Part shown: piece after piece, positions 1 to 12,721 of the stretch | Layout: each line of letters begins with the position of its first letter | Position numbering within the stretch: position 1 is the stretch's first letter | NCBI GenBank assembly: GCA_051294375.1 | Contig: CM119264.1 | Span: forward strand, 17,310,278 to 17,374,277 | Source: Paraspadella gotoi | Taxonomy: Eukaryota; Chaetognatha | Direction of reading: 5' to 3' | Length of the DNA: 64,000 nt | Notes under the pieces: model-generated | What the model was told of the DNA's origin: nothing | Database searches by the model: none | What the model saw: the letters and a program-made list of their open reading frames with translations, nothing else | Program-made: the position numbers and the translations under genes

Positions 1-461
1 GATGATCTCCAACTTAACCGATTACAAAGTGGATGTCTAGTTTCGATTCGGTCTCTGCCTTTTGCAGCCGCCGGTTGTTCCTAAAGTTTTTTTACACTTT
101 CGGGCTACTTGGTTGTGGATATTTTGTTTTGTTTTATTTTGTTTCGTACTGTTGTTTGTACTACCGGTTTTATCGTCGGCGTCGCTGTTCTCAAAGCAAA
201 AAGAAGTGAATGTTGTTGTTATCGTTTTCGTCTGCTGTTTTTGTTCGCCTCGATTTCTTCCGTTTGTTTTTTCTTGTTTCCATTTGACGCAGTTCGTCGA
301 TCTCAGCCTCGGGGTCTGGGAAAGACGTCGCCGAGCAAGTCGTCGTCCCCGACGTCATCGTCGTCATCGTCGTCGTCGTCATCACCGTCGTTTTCTTTGG
401 AAAATTTTTGTTCGAATGGGAATTACGGAGGAGGAAGAGGATCGAAAGGAAGAGCGAGTTG

Positions 462-466
<5 letters not shown>

Positions 467-545
<79 letters not shown>
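467..545. repeat. (CT)n microsatellite
   Basis: An almost perfect CT dinucleotide run of ~78 bp, followed by a T-rich stretch. The Ser/Leu and Arg/Glu frames crossing it are artefacts. The surrounding 1-900 region has GT/T-rich and (cgt)n DNA and no supported gene. Confidence 0.95.
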
Positions 546-548
<3 letters not shown>

Positions 549-900
549 TTTTTTTTTTTTTTCTCCTCTTCTCTTCTCCTCTCTCACGCCCAGAGGCGAC
601 GCGATCGGACGCCGACTTGTCTGGACGGATGGGCGACATCCCGAGCCCCGGCTCCGTGACGGCGCCGTTGACGACGAAAACGACGATGAGCACGACGACG
701 ATTTAACCGCAAAACCAATTTGAAAGCTTTTTTTGTCTCGTTAACAGAGAAAGAATTTGTATCGCCTTTTTTCCCCCAAAAAAGTTGACGTTTGTCTAAG
801 TCATAGATTTATAGTTTTTCGCTTTTGAAGCTGTCATTGTCGTTTTGTGTTTTTTGGCGATTTGTTTCGCTCGGTTGTTTTACTGTTTGATTAGCTATCG

Positions 901-1561
901 AAGAAGGAAAATTTAGTCTCAACTTAGTCTACTACGCATTATTTATGAAAAAGCTATTACATACCTACACATGCATAACATTTTCTAATTTTTATATTTT
1001 TTAAATATTTTTTTAAATCTTTTATTTGTATTTTGTTAATTTTATATTTATTTTTTATTTATAATTTAAAAATAAAATTTCACTGATTTTATGAGGAATA
1101 AAATAGAGTGATGGAGGCCTTAAACCACCAAAGCCTGTCCAAAGTCAGGGGCAAGATAGCTTATTTATTAAATGAATGGATAATTTTTATATTGGTTGTA
1201 CCAATTTCATAATAAAGATATTCGCCGCATTAGCTAAACCACTAGTGGCCTAAACTTATATTAAGTTGCAAACAAATATTCAGTTGTGCAAGTTCAACCA
1301 CTTAAATCAGAAAACAAAAGAGCAGGATATTTATATTCACAATTGATTCCTGACTACGAGATGTGGCGCCATTGGAGCAATCAGGAACTTTATTATTCCA
1401 GGGAGAAGATTTATTAAAAATAAAACTGACCCAAACTTTCACTTGATAAGTTATTAGTAACGTTACTTTCTGCGTCGTTTGAGTTTGATCTCTGACGATA
1501 TACGGTATAAAGTTATATAAAGAGTTTAGGATTCATTAAACGAAAGTTTCCCATTCAAGAT

Positions 1562-1633
<72 letters not shown>

Positions 1634-3760
1634 CCTTTGGTTTGGTCCTTATCAGCTGACTTTTTAGACTTTTACTCCAGTTGAAAGAGAACCTGAGACC
1701 ACCGAGTTTTTAATGCTTTATTACGACAAAGATGCCTTACCCTAAACCTAATAAAAGAGTAACCTTCCCTCGATTCGATTTCGCCGAGAGCATCCCCGAC
1801 CTCCCGCTACATTCCGCCTCGTCGAGGCAATGGACTGGAGAAAAACTTTTATTTGGATGGAAATGGCGTAGGTAATAGGTATTAAATTATTTTTTTCGTG
1901 CTATAGGCTATAGACTATTGTATAGTTTTTTTCGCTAATTTGGTCTTTGAGGTATGGTTAATTTTATTTTATATACTGATATTTACTGATACTGATAAAA
2001 AAAGACCATGCGGCTGATTTCCGCGAAAATGAGAATCGAGACGGGGCATTCTCGCGGGAAAACATTATCGCGTGACGTCAGCGAGGATCAAAAGGCGCGA
2101 TTTAATTGCCATCTCCGATAGGAGGAGCCAGAGGTAGACTGACTGGATTTAAAAGCTGTAAAATCTCATTCCCGTTATACTCCCACTTTATCATTTCTTT
2201 TTATTGATTTTTCTATCATTTCTTCGTTATTTCTTTATCTTCTAGCTTGCTTTTTTTAATATTTTGTACCATTTTTTTTATAAATAATATCATTCTATTT
2301 ATGGCCGTATTATTTTTTATGCTGTTGTTTCTTTATTTCTTCCTCCTCGTGTTGGCTCGTCGTTTCTCGCGTATTTTATCTCATGATTTTTACGAGCCTT
2401 TAAATTTTGACTCGGAACCTCCATTAAATTCTTTGTTCGCGACAGAAATTGCGGTAAAGTCAGAGACAACGACGGGTCTGATACCTGGTCGAATTACAGC
2501 AGGCACCAAAAATCGCGGGATGGACAGGAGGAGAAAATTAAAGCGTATTATTCGTGATATACATTGTTGCAAGAAAGTAGTTCCGATTCAGTCATTTTCG
2601 TAATTAACACGATATTATTGGTATCATTTGTGGGAAATCATTGTTAAGCACAAATATTTTTGAAGGAAAATCATTGTCAGAACTAATAAAAAAAAATAAA
2701 AAAAACAACATGAAAAAATTTAGGAATGCTTTAAAAGAGCTATTTCTATAAAAATTCTTCTAATTCTATAAAAATTACATGAAAAAAGAATTAATACAGA
2801 ATGTAACACCATGAATTAACAACGAAAATCAATTATTCTTATAAGCCAAATTAGCCCATCTTATTAGCTTCCAAATAACGATGATTTTCATACGAAGATT
2901 TTTGCCTCCCCAATCCATCCCTTTCCTCTCTAACTCGAAACATTCCGCGCCTCATGAACTTTTCCGCAAATCGTTTTAGTCTTTATCCTCGAAGAGAAAA
3001 ACAACGAAAGAAATTGGAAGATAAAGGCGAATGGCCGGCGTGCCGAATCCCTCGGCAGCCGAATTTAGCATCAGAATGAGCCTTAACTTCTAAAGAAAAA
3101 TGTTGAAAAAAGATTTTAAAAAAGGAAGATTAGCAAAGTTTTTGAATTTTTTTAAAACGATTTTATTTGTGATAAAAACTTTGTGGAAAAACTTTGCTAA
3201 TCTCATACAACAACGAAAGAAAGGATTATACCATGAATACCAAAAAAGGAAGAAAAAAAAAAACAAGATAAAACTCGTGGAGAATTATAAACCCAAATGT
3301 TAATATCATGAATCGCAGTGGAAAAAAACTTAGAAATGAAATAAAGGGTGATAAGCGTATTTTGAACCCGAAGCGAAAGCCTTACCTTGAGCGCGAACCC
3401 ACTTACCTTTAACGCGTCGTCATTCGCGCGCCACGTTGACTTCCCTTTGTTGTTTTTCCCCGCTGCTCGTCTTTTCCCTCCGATTGACTTTCTTGCGGTG
3501 AAATGGCAAACACTGGCAAAACACTTTGGGTTCGGTGGCAAACACCATAAAAACTCTTCCAAATAGGAAATGGTGAAAACTGAAATAAAGTAAACGCTGG
3601 TAAAAACCAAACATTACTGACAAATCGTTAAAGGAAAAAAATAATTTTTAGTTTTATAAATTCAATGAAAATAAAATAAAATTAACCTTAAACCTTAACC
3701 TTAAATTCGATTGTCAAATAGAAAATAAACCAGCAACGTCACTTATAGTATATATAAGGA
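901..3760. other. AT-rich region without supported genes
   Basis: Mostly AT-rich DNA with a CT tract at 1567-1634. A 118-codon frame at 2247-2603 shows no domain and uses its surrounding base bias. Nothing else was recognised. Confidence 0.5.
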
Positions 3761-3769
3761 AAAACAGAA

Positions 3770-4460
3770 AGAGAGAGTAATAGAGAAGAGAGAGAGAGAG
3801 AGAGAAAGTGAGAGAGAGCGTCATTCCGACTTCCGGCACATCCGGTCCTCCGGAGACCCGCGTCGGCTGACACTGAGTGTTCTTTTCATTAGTTCGGTAA
3901 CAGGAAACCGAGTGTGAACCCGACGGCGTTTGAGGTCAGCGGAGGAAGGTGGGAACCGAAGGGGGGGGGGCTGAGGAGGTAAGGGGAGGGATGGAGGAAA
4001 GAAGCGAAGGGAGGAAACGTCGAGAGACAAAATGGAGGAAAAAGATTGGAAATGGACAAGGGGATGAAGTGACGGGAGACAAAATGGAGGAAAAAAGGAA
4101 TGAAAAGAGGAAAGAAGTGTTGGAATAGATAAGAGAAGATAGGGAAATAAGAAAGGGAAAGAAATTAAAGGGAAAGAGAATGTACGGAGATAAAAGATTG
4201 GAAATGGAAAAAGAGGAAAGAAGAAGATGGAAGTGATGGAATAAATTATTGAAAATAAGGAAATAAAAAATGGAAAAGAAATGAAGGAAAACAAATTATA
4301 GACAGAGGATATAAGATAGAGGATAGAAAATAAAAGATAGAGGATAGAAGATAGAGGATAGAAAATAGAAGATAGAGGATAGAAGGAAGTGACGAAATAG
4401 AAAATAAGACTCAAAAATTAAAAATTGAAGCGAATGAAGAAGCAAAATCTGGAAATAAAA
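3770..4460. repeat. GA tract, G10 run and polypurine region with GATAGA-type repeats
   Basis: A GA run (3788-3815) leads into an almost pure-purine plus strand. It includes a ten-G run (3961-3970) and imperfect tandem copies of gatagagga/gatagaaaa at about 4310-4386. Confidence 0.8.
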
Positions 4461-5219
4461 GATTGAAAATAATAATAATACATATAATACAGGATTGTAA
4501 AATAAAAAGATATTAAATGATTAAAAAACTTGTGTTCTCAAATTTAAGATAAAGATCAAAAAACAAAATGGTAATAGCCGAGGGAAAGGAAATGTTATTT
4601 ACTTGTATCTTTTATGAACGTCCATTAACCTATTTAAAGTTAACGTTTGAAATTTAATTATCACGTCTACAGCTTCAATTCGCAACCAGCTCGTCCACAT
4701 CAACCAACCCGTTGTCACCTTCTCTTCCTCACCCCAATCGCCTCGAGTCGGTTTTTCAAAAGCCACAACGACGTTATTAAAAATTTCAATTTCGCAATTT
4801 CTTTCCGCATTGTGCGAGCGAAGCCAAAACACTGAATTTCCTTAGAATTTCAATTCCGCTCGTTTTTTTTTCCTTCTCGAGGTTAGAAAAGAAGAAGAAG
4901 ATGAAAAAGAATAAGAAAGAATAAAAAAAAGAAGAGAAAAATAAGGAAAATAAAAAGAAGACGGAATAAAAATTCTTGCGTCCTGAGGAAGTCTCGAGTT
5001 CGAGCCTTGATCGCAGCTGAGCTAAAAATGAGAATGCCGCGGTCCGGACGTTACGTACTATGAGGTGGCATTGGAGGATATCAGGATACCGAAGTTTCGT
5101 CGTCTTCGTCGTCTTTTTCTTTTTCCATTTCCTCATCATCTTGTCCGAAACAGTCGGGATAATAATAACAACAGCAACAGTAACGGTTGATTCGCAGGGA
5201 CGACGGAAACGTTAAATAT

Positions 5220-5930
5220 CATCGCGACGACGATGACGACGACAGCGACGACGACGACGCCCCGCGATCGCGAATCGGGTCGAAGCCAAGAAGATCCAAA
5301 GATTCGCTTCCGTCAAGTCGACCGTGAAGAAAGAAGGCGACGGGGAGGACGAATGGAGGAGGAGGAGGAGGAGGAGGAGGAGGAGGAAGACGAGGAGGAA
5401 AGGGCGGAAGTAGAAGATAAAGAGGCAGATTGGGAAGAGTAGAGGGAGGATCGAAGGTGAGACGGTGGGCAACGAAGGGAGTGGAGAAAAGGAAAGAAAA
5501 AGGGAAGAAAGGAAAGGGGTGGGTTAAGGCGGGATTTTAGAAAGAAGAGGATGGAGGAAGAGGAGGAGGAGGAGGAGAAGAAGAAGCGGGTGTCTGAGGT
5601 GGAATTCGGTTGCCAAAGAATCACAACCTGTCTTCGGCTCCGGAAGCAATGGAGTGAAGCATCAAAGGCGATGGAGCGAATTCGGAGGATGATGACGACG
5701 ATGTGGGAGGTTTGGAGGAAAAGGGAGGAAAAGGAGAGGAAAAGGAGAGGAAAGAAGATGGATGACGACATGTAGGGCGGCGGGAAAGGGCAGGGGAAGG
5801 AAGAGGAAGATGAGGTGAGGGGAGGAAAAAGAGAAAAGGGGGAGGGGAAAGAAAGGAGAAAGAGGGAAAAGTGGGAGGAGGGAGGAAAAGGGAGGAAAAG
5901 GAGAGGAAAAGGAAGTGAATGATGGAGAAG
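5220..5930. repeat. Trinucleotide (GAC/GAG) and polypurine block
   Basis: A gacgac run (5225-5262), a gaggag run (5353-5402) and ~500 bp of GA-rich DNA. The Glu-rich plus frame and the Ser/Pro-rich minus frames are compositional. Confidence 0.8.
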
Positions 5931-6034
5931 GTGGATGTCGATCGGATGGGATCAGGAAAATAGGGAGAAGGGGAGACGAGGAGCAAAGACGCCGGAAATC
6001 GGTTCGGTTTCCTTCCTTTCATTTCTCGTCTCTT

Positions 6035-6044
6035 NNNNNNNNNN
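6035..6044. other. Assembly gap of 10 N
   Basis: Ten unknown bases between a purine-rich tract and the AAGG repeat. Confidence 0.97.
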
Positions 6045-6106
6045 ATAATTTATTTTTGAAAATACACTAAACATCACTAATTGAAAAAGAGAATTCAAGA
6101 AAAGGA

Positions 6107-6195
6107 CAGGAAGGAAGGAAAGGAAGGAAGGAAGGAAGGAAGGAAGAAGGAAGGAAGGAAGGAAGGAAGGAAGGAAGGAAGAAGGAAGGAAGGAA
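6107..6195. repeat. (AAGG)n microsatellite
   Basis: About twenty copies of a GGAA tetranucleotide with a few GAAGAA interruptions, followed by a (gac)n run at 6255-6290. Confidence 0.93.
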
Positions 6196-6256
6196 TTCAA
6201 TGATTCGTTGGTTGATGAAGTCGCGATTCTTCTTCGACGACGATGAATGGAAAACA

Positions 6257-6289
<33 letters not shown>

Positions 6290-7696
6290 TAGACGGCCAA
6301 CGGACGACGTCGACGAGGAAGACGAAAAGCCGCCATTAGGCACGACGCCAACGCCTTAATCTCCTCACATTCTCGACGCCTCCATGCACTTCCGACAGCT
6401 AAAACTTAAAACTGTGACCACACTTCTCACAAACCTCTACCTCGTATGTCCGCGCGAAGCAACACGATGGGTATCACATGCATGCGGGTGCATTGCATTG
6501 CATTGCAGGCGCCTCCTACGACGATTGGCGAGAATTGCAACATCCTAGTGAGAAAGTTGATGATTATTAGTCTTTGGTAAAGTGCAACACAAGTCGGTAC
6601 AAGGCCCCCCCCCCAAAAAAAAACAAAAAAAACTACAGCTCCACTAAATACTTTTTTAAATGTCAATATTCAGCAAACCCGGTTCGTCAGAAACGTTCGA
6701 ATCATTATCGTCGACGTCACCATCTTCGCGTGGTCGTTCCACAAACTCAATAAACTATTATCAATTTTCAAACAGCTTATACCCTACGTGTACTTGTTTA
6801 GTTAAATTTGCTTTCTTCCCTTCGGAATTGAACAGAATTAAAACAATGAACTCAGGATGCAACTACTATATTTGCAAAATTACAAAGACAGCCGCACAGT
6901 CGAGTGTCGGGCGTAGTAATTTCAAAACACTTCCGACAATCGCTTTTCACCTCCATTCCTCCTTCGCTCTTTCTCTTTCCATCCTCTTACGATGGCGCCT
7001 CGTCCGCGCCGAGAAAAACAAATGCAGCGCCAAAAGTCGCCCTGGCGGACGGCGGGGGAAATGAAACGAAAAAGAGGATCTTCTCGTTCGGCGAAAGACA
7101 AGTGAACAATTGGCTGCGAGTCCTCGGGGACCGTCTCGGCGGGTCCCGATCGGTGGAGCCGAGAGGGGAGGCGGAAAGGGACTGAGAATGGGAAACTAGA
7201 GTTTCCTTCGAGTCTGGCTTAAAAACTGGGGGAAAAAAAAGAAGGTAAGTTCGGTTCGGGTGAGGTCGTCGGAAGGCGACTGGCGTCGAGCGTCTCGCTA
7301 ACGACGTTGTTTTCGTCGAGGAAAAAAGGAAAGGAAGGTTGAGGTGTGGACGAAGGTCTTTGGAGGAGGAAGGAAAGTTTTAAAGAGAAGAATTTAAAAT
7401 CGAAACATCGCGAATTTTCACGACTAGAAAGAATATATATTCGCACTTGATTGTAATTTTTATCGAATGATATCAACAAGTTTAAACGTTTGAAAATCAA
7501 TCCTAATGACTCCTACCAGCTGCCCACCATTCGGGAGAGATCCACCCCCGCGCTGAGGCAATTGAAGAGGCGAATAGTTCTTGTCTCTTCATCTCTGGGG
7601 ATTTTCGTGATTACACTTGGAACCAGAGAGAAATTTCACCATACGTTAGGTCCCTTACCTTAGAACTCATTATTTTCCGACTTCCTCAACTATCTG

Positions 7697-7820
<124 letters not shown>

Positions 7821-8989
7821 TCTTTGTTCTCTCTCCTCTTTTCAAAAGTCAATTTTTCGTACTTACTCAATATCTATCGCTTTTAATTTATTTTTAAAAA
7901 AAATTTAAATTAAGCAAAAAACAAAAAAATCCTTCCGTCCTGCTTTTTAAGATCCCTTTCCCGCTCCGCCTCACCTCATCCCGCTGCTTCCCTCCTCACC
8001 CAAATGGAGAACCGAAGCATAAAAAAAAGATACAAAAAAAGATGGCTCCGCATAAAATTCGATGTCGTCCCATCAACGCCGGCGTTTCGGGCGCCATCCC
8101 AGTGGCGACGCGGGGATGGCGGAGAGGCGCCGCCATGCCTGAGTGACGCCGCCTCTTCCGCGCCATTCCCAAAATGGGCGAGAATCTCCGATGTCGCGAA
8201 AAAAAAAATCAAAGAGAAAAGATGACGATGCGAGATTGGCGCGTCAGGGACAGACAGTGTAGTTGAGGATTTTATTAGCAATTCACAATTATTTTAATTT
8301 CTGTCAAAAAAGATATATTTTTGTACGTTTGCTTTGGCGATGAGTATGTAAAAAGTAAAAACTTTCATCGCACCTACTGCTTTCCCGATCACCCATTCGT
8401 CGCCCTCCTCCCTTCACATCCACGTACTCAAGAGAGAAAAAAAAATCTAGTTTCACATGAGGACCGTAAATCGAAATGGGGCGACATCAAAGCGCGACGG
8501 CAGAGTTTGGAATTACCCCACTATAAAACAAAAGGTTTTCGAGGCGAGAGCGGATCGCGCCTTCGTGCGCGAAAAAGGAGCAACTCTTTACTTTCGTTAG
8601 GGAAAATTCGCCAGAGTGCCGGCACACTGTCAAAATATTTTTCGTTAAAAAAAAACAAATAGATAAATTAATAATATAAAAGAATAATAAACCTTCTACC
8701 AAACAAAAAAGCCACTTCTTAAACTGAAAGCAACTACAACATCCGCATTTTTTAACTTTCAATAATATGATTTTTTTCAACGTCCGGCGTGCTTGAGAAT
8801 GCATGACAATCTGAAAACCCCGAACTACCCCCCTCTTAACCCTGAGGTAGATCTCGACCAAGGGACGATCCTTCATTCCCGACGATAACGATCGATGACG
8901 ATTTGTTAAATTAAGCGAAAACCTCTTTTCTCTCTTCCTCTTCGTAATTACACAGCGACAAGAGGCCTTTCATTCCCAATTGACTTTTT

Positions 8990-9160
8990 GTTTCTGGTTT
9001 ATTTATTTTTTGAAACTTTTATTTCACGGTGGATATAAGGAGACGGGAGGGACTATGGTCGGAGGCCACATGGGTCGGCGGAATGTCGACGACGGCTCCT
9101 GCGGCTGCGGCGGCGCAGAGGCGGCGGTAATGACAGGCTCGGCTCGCTTGTAAAGCCAAC
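8990..9160. other. Short GC-rich CpG-dense island, unassigned
   Basis: It includes a ctgcggctgcggcggc run. A minus-strand frame here ends in a stop just before an AATAAA-like sequence, but I see no domain and no partner exon. It could be a small promoter or a terminal exon. Confidence 0.2.
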
Positions 9161-9591
9161 TCACCCGTTGGTTTACGATTTAACTTTCCCGATGGTTGGT
9201 TAAACGGTGTAAGAACGCCTTGTTATTTTGCTCGTCCGCCCGGGGGAGGCTGTAGGAGCCCGCTGGCCTCGCGGCGTGGCAACCTCAAAAAAAAAAAAAA
9301 TCAAACCGGTCTCCCTTGTTCTTTCAAATTTTTATTTTAGTACTATTTTTTATCGCCGTTTTTTCAACGATTTAAACGAAATTTTGATTTCGAATTATCG
9401 TATAAATCTTGAAACTTGATTCAAAGGGCGAAATCAAAAGGTGAGTTACGGGCGAAATGAGTCTCCCGAATAAAATGTCTTTAATGCGACGTGGCAGACG
9501 TTACGTACAATCGGAATCCGAGGTCTGTTTTAATAATAGTCAACGTGACCAACTCTTCCTTCATAATTTCCTTTCGAGCGGAACGGTACAC

Positions 9592-9702
<111 letters not shown>

Positions 9703-10005
9703 TTGTCGTTAATCTTTTGAAGACATTCAATTAGCGACATTAACGTTTGATACTAATTCTCCTGTCGAACAAAAGATAGCTTTGAGCAAATATTTTACAT
9801 AAATAATTATAGCGATACCAAAAAACGTAGTACGTTTACTGAATTTTCTTCCATCTGTAAATCTTGACTAGTAGCAAGTAAAGGAGACCACAGAAAACTT
9901 TATGTCTTCAAATTGGTCATTTGTCGGTGAGAAATTCAATTAAAACTTTTCTTATTCATTCCTCATGATTTGTTACGAGCATTCCCTTATTTCCTTCCTC
10001 CCTCC

Positions 10006-10009
<4 letters not shown>

Positions 10010-10094
<85 letters not shown>
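10010..10094. repeat. (CT)n microsatellite
   Basis: A pure CT run of ~84 bp. No gene is seen between 9.7 and 12.3 kb apart from simple sequence. Confidence 0.95.
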
Positions 10095-10097
<3 letters not shown>

Positions 10098-10724
10098 AAA
10101 ATGCCTGTGATTTTAATTTCCCTTGTCGAATTAGTTGTTTTTCTTTTCAGATTTTGACAGAAGTAAAACAACGCCTTTTTAATACAGTGACCGAAACAAC
10201 AATAATGATGGGTTCGAGAGAAGATTGTTTTAAATAAATTGATAATAAAATCATTAAGCAAGCAAGCAAACCATGAGATCTTCAATTTTATTGATTGTAA
10301 TTGAAATTATGGATGCAGTGCCTTCAGAAAAAAGAAAGTAATATTAAGCGTATTGACTTACCGTATCTCCTAATTTAAAATATTATTCTTTTGTTACACA
10401 TACTTCGAGCGCCCCGATTAAAAAAATACTATTTCTAAGCTCGACTGTTACAGCTCAGCCCGAGGAAGATAATTATTCTAATGGCGACACCTATGCGACA
10501 AAAGCACTCTTGGCAGAGTTAGCGAAAGACAGAAAGAGATGGAAACGGAGAGAAAGGGGAGAGGAAGAGAGGGGCATAAGGGATAGGAAGGGAGCGAGAG
10601 AGAGAGAGGGAGAGAAAGAGAGAGACACTAGCACCCCCATGGCGTCGCTGATTTAATTTCGCTGCCTTTAATGGCGCCAAACGACCCTAGATCGAGTAGG
10701 ATTCAGGATGGGAATAATTATCTC

Positions 10725-10810
10725 GGCGTCGTCGTCATTTGCGGCGGGGGCTGCGGCGGCGGCGGCGGAAACGGCGGAGGAGGCGGCGGCGAAAAGGAGG
10801 CGGCGTCGAA
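10725..10810. repeat. GC-rich (GGC/GCG)n block
   Basis: Imperfect ggc/gcg trinucleotides produce Gly-, Ala- and Arg-rich frames on both strands. No splice sites or domain support a gene. Confidence 0.75.
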
Positions 10811-12355
10811 GGCGGTGGGTGGGAGGAAAGCCGCAAACGAGCGAGGAAGAATCGACTCGGAGGTGGAAAATCGGTCGCCGGGACATAAGACGACGCCGTG
10901 TTGATTATATTTTTGCAAAAGGAATAACAGGTATGGAATTTACATGGAAGCATATGCTTCAATAAAACAAAGAAAAAGGTCAACAAAAACTAAAGATCGA
11001 AAATCGATATTAATTATCCCTCCTCGGTCGATTAAGAGTCATGGCTGACGTATTTTATTGATTTTGATTTTCGTTTTACAACGCATCGTAAATTTTTCAT
11101 TATTTTCCCTTTAAGTACCAAATTTCTTGCACTTTGGATTAAGCCCTAGAATATTGCACGATTTTGGGACCGTTTTTTTTTATTAGCGTAATGCTATGAC
11201 AACAAAATATAATATAATTTAATTAAGAGCAGCGATTTCTATAAATTACCGCTTTTTGCAAAATACTTTCTGCTTTCTACTTATTTTGGAACGGAGATGT
11301 AACTCGTAAAAGAACTAAAAATTAATTGGAAACGGAAGGGAAACTTGTAGCTTTAATTCGCGCTTACAGTTAGTAGCGGTTATCGCAGCGTGTTAATTTT
11401 TTGGGAGGTCCCCCTTCCAGAAGAATTACGTCGGTTAAACATGCGAAGAAAATGTACGGGGAGAGCAGATCTGGAGCCGCCCCTTTATTACCAGTGGGAA
11501 ACCCATAAAAAGCCTACCTGTAATTAATTTAATGAAAAAAAATCTTAACGACGCAGAGAAAGAGGTTTGGATGGGAATACTTTTCTGGTTTTTAGATTGG
11601 ACTTACTTATTTGTTTCTGGAAGGTTGTTCTGTTATTCCTTATTTCTGATGTTTGAACTAAGAGCGAGTCCATTGACAATGGACATAATTCATATTCATA
11701 GAGAGTTCATTGAAGGTTTAAAACATTAAAGGATTTTATGACCAATTTTAGGTAATAAAACAAAAACATGAATTTACCTTTTTTCTTTTTTTGCATGCGC
11801 TCATACTCGTAAGATGTCAGATCGGTTTGGTCCTCATTTTAAAAGTAAACAAAAGACAATGTGGGAGAAGCGAAGATGGGAATGAAAGAAATTCAATTTA
11901 AAATCCCCCTTCTTTAAAAAATTTTTACAAATACGCTTCAATCTGAAAATTATCATATCATAATTCTTTAAAATTAATTAATACAAAATAATTCTGTAAA
12001 TTTAACGAATTAAGAATTTAAAAAAAAAATCATTTAAACTCAAAATGAATTATAACTAAATTATTAACGAATTTTCTCGAGTCGCAATGACAATAAATTT
12101 AGGAGCAACGTATTAAATGAGAAACTAGAATTACCTGTAAAATGGATATTCAATAATCAACCATAGTGAATGACTAATTCAGTATAATTACTGAAGTTCT
12201 TTCAATGAAATAAAATTGCAAATTCCAAATAAAATTGTAATTTCCAAATAAAATTTTTGATACTTTAAATCGAAAAAAAGGTTAGAAATATTCACAGATC
12301 CTAATTGAAACAAAAACTAAGGGGAACATATACATCAGTGTATCTTATTCGACAT

Positions 12356-12721
12356 TCAACAAAGTTTGCAAGCTTTGTTGCAATTTTTGAACATAAACCA
12401 AGGGTTTTTGTCACACTCCCCCCTGTTGGCCCACTCTTGACACCTTTCGTGATTATTGCTACAATTCTGGCACAGTCCACAAGCTTTGGGGCAGTGAGGA
12501 ATCATGTAGTGGCCGTTGTTGCTGCACTCTCCTCTATTCGCCCATTCGTCGCACCGATCGTTTTTGTCTGTGCAGTTCTCGCCTCCACCGCTACCATCAC
12601 CACCATCACCACCATCTCCACCATCACCACCATCTCCACCATCCCCGCCATCTCCACCATCCCCGCCATCTCCACCACCATCTCCAGATCCGCCGTCACC
12701 ACTTCCGCTTAAACCTGTATT
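12356..12721 (-). CDS. Terminal exon: Gly-Asp linker and tandem ShKT domains
   Basis: The exon starts after the acceptor ttgacag at phase 0 and runs 121 codons to TGA at 12358-12356. The first ~47 residues are a Gly/Asp/Ser linker built from GGD units and encoded by a trinucleotide repeat, so its length may vary between individuals. Two ShKT domains of ~35 residues follow, each with six Cys in family spacing and each with the shared block EWANRGEC. They resemble each other, so a domain duplication is likely. ShKT domains occur as accessory domains on many secreted enzymes; here a substrate- or matrix-targeting role is inferred. Confidence 0.87.
   Translation of the reverse strand, partial: NTGLSGSGDGGSGDGGGDGGDGGDGGDGGDGGDGGDGGDGGDGSGGGENCTDKNDRCDEWANRGECSNNGHYMIPHCPKACGLCQNCSNNHERCQEWANRGECDKNPWFMFKNCNKACKLC

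Noticed and set aside
62-723. Long frames of 80-214 codons over 62-723
   Set aside because: They are carried by the CT tract and low-complexity T/cgt sequence; no domain and no splice pattern.
3680-3712. Telomere-like aaccttaaacc sequence
   Set aside because: Only two or three irregular units of a six-base-like motif; not a telomeric array.
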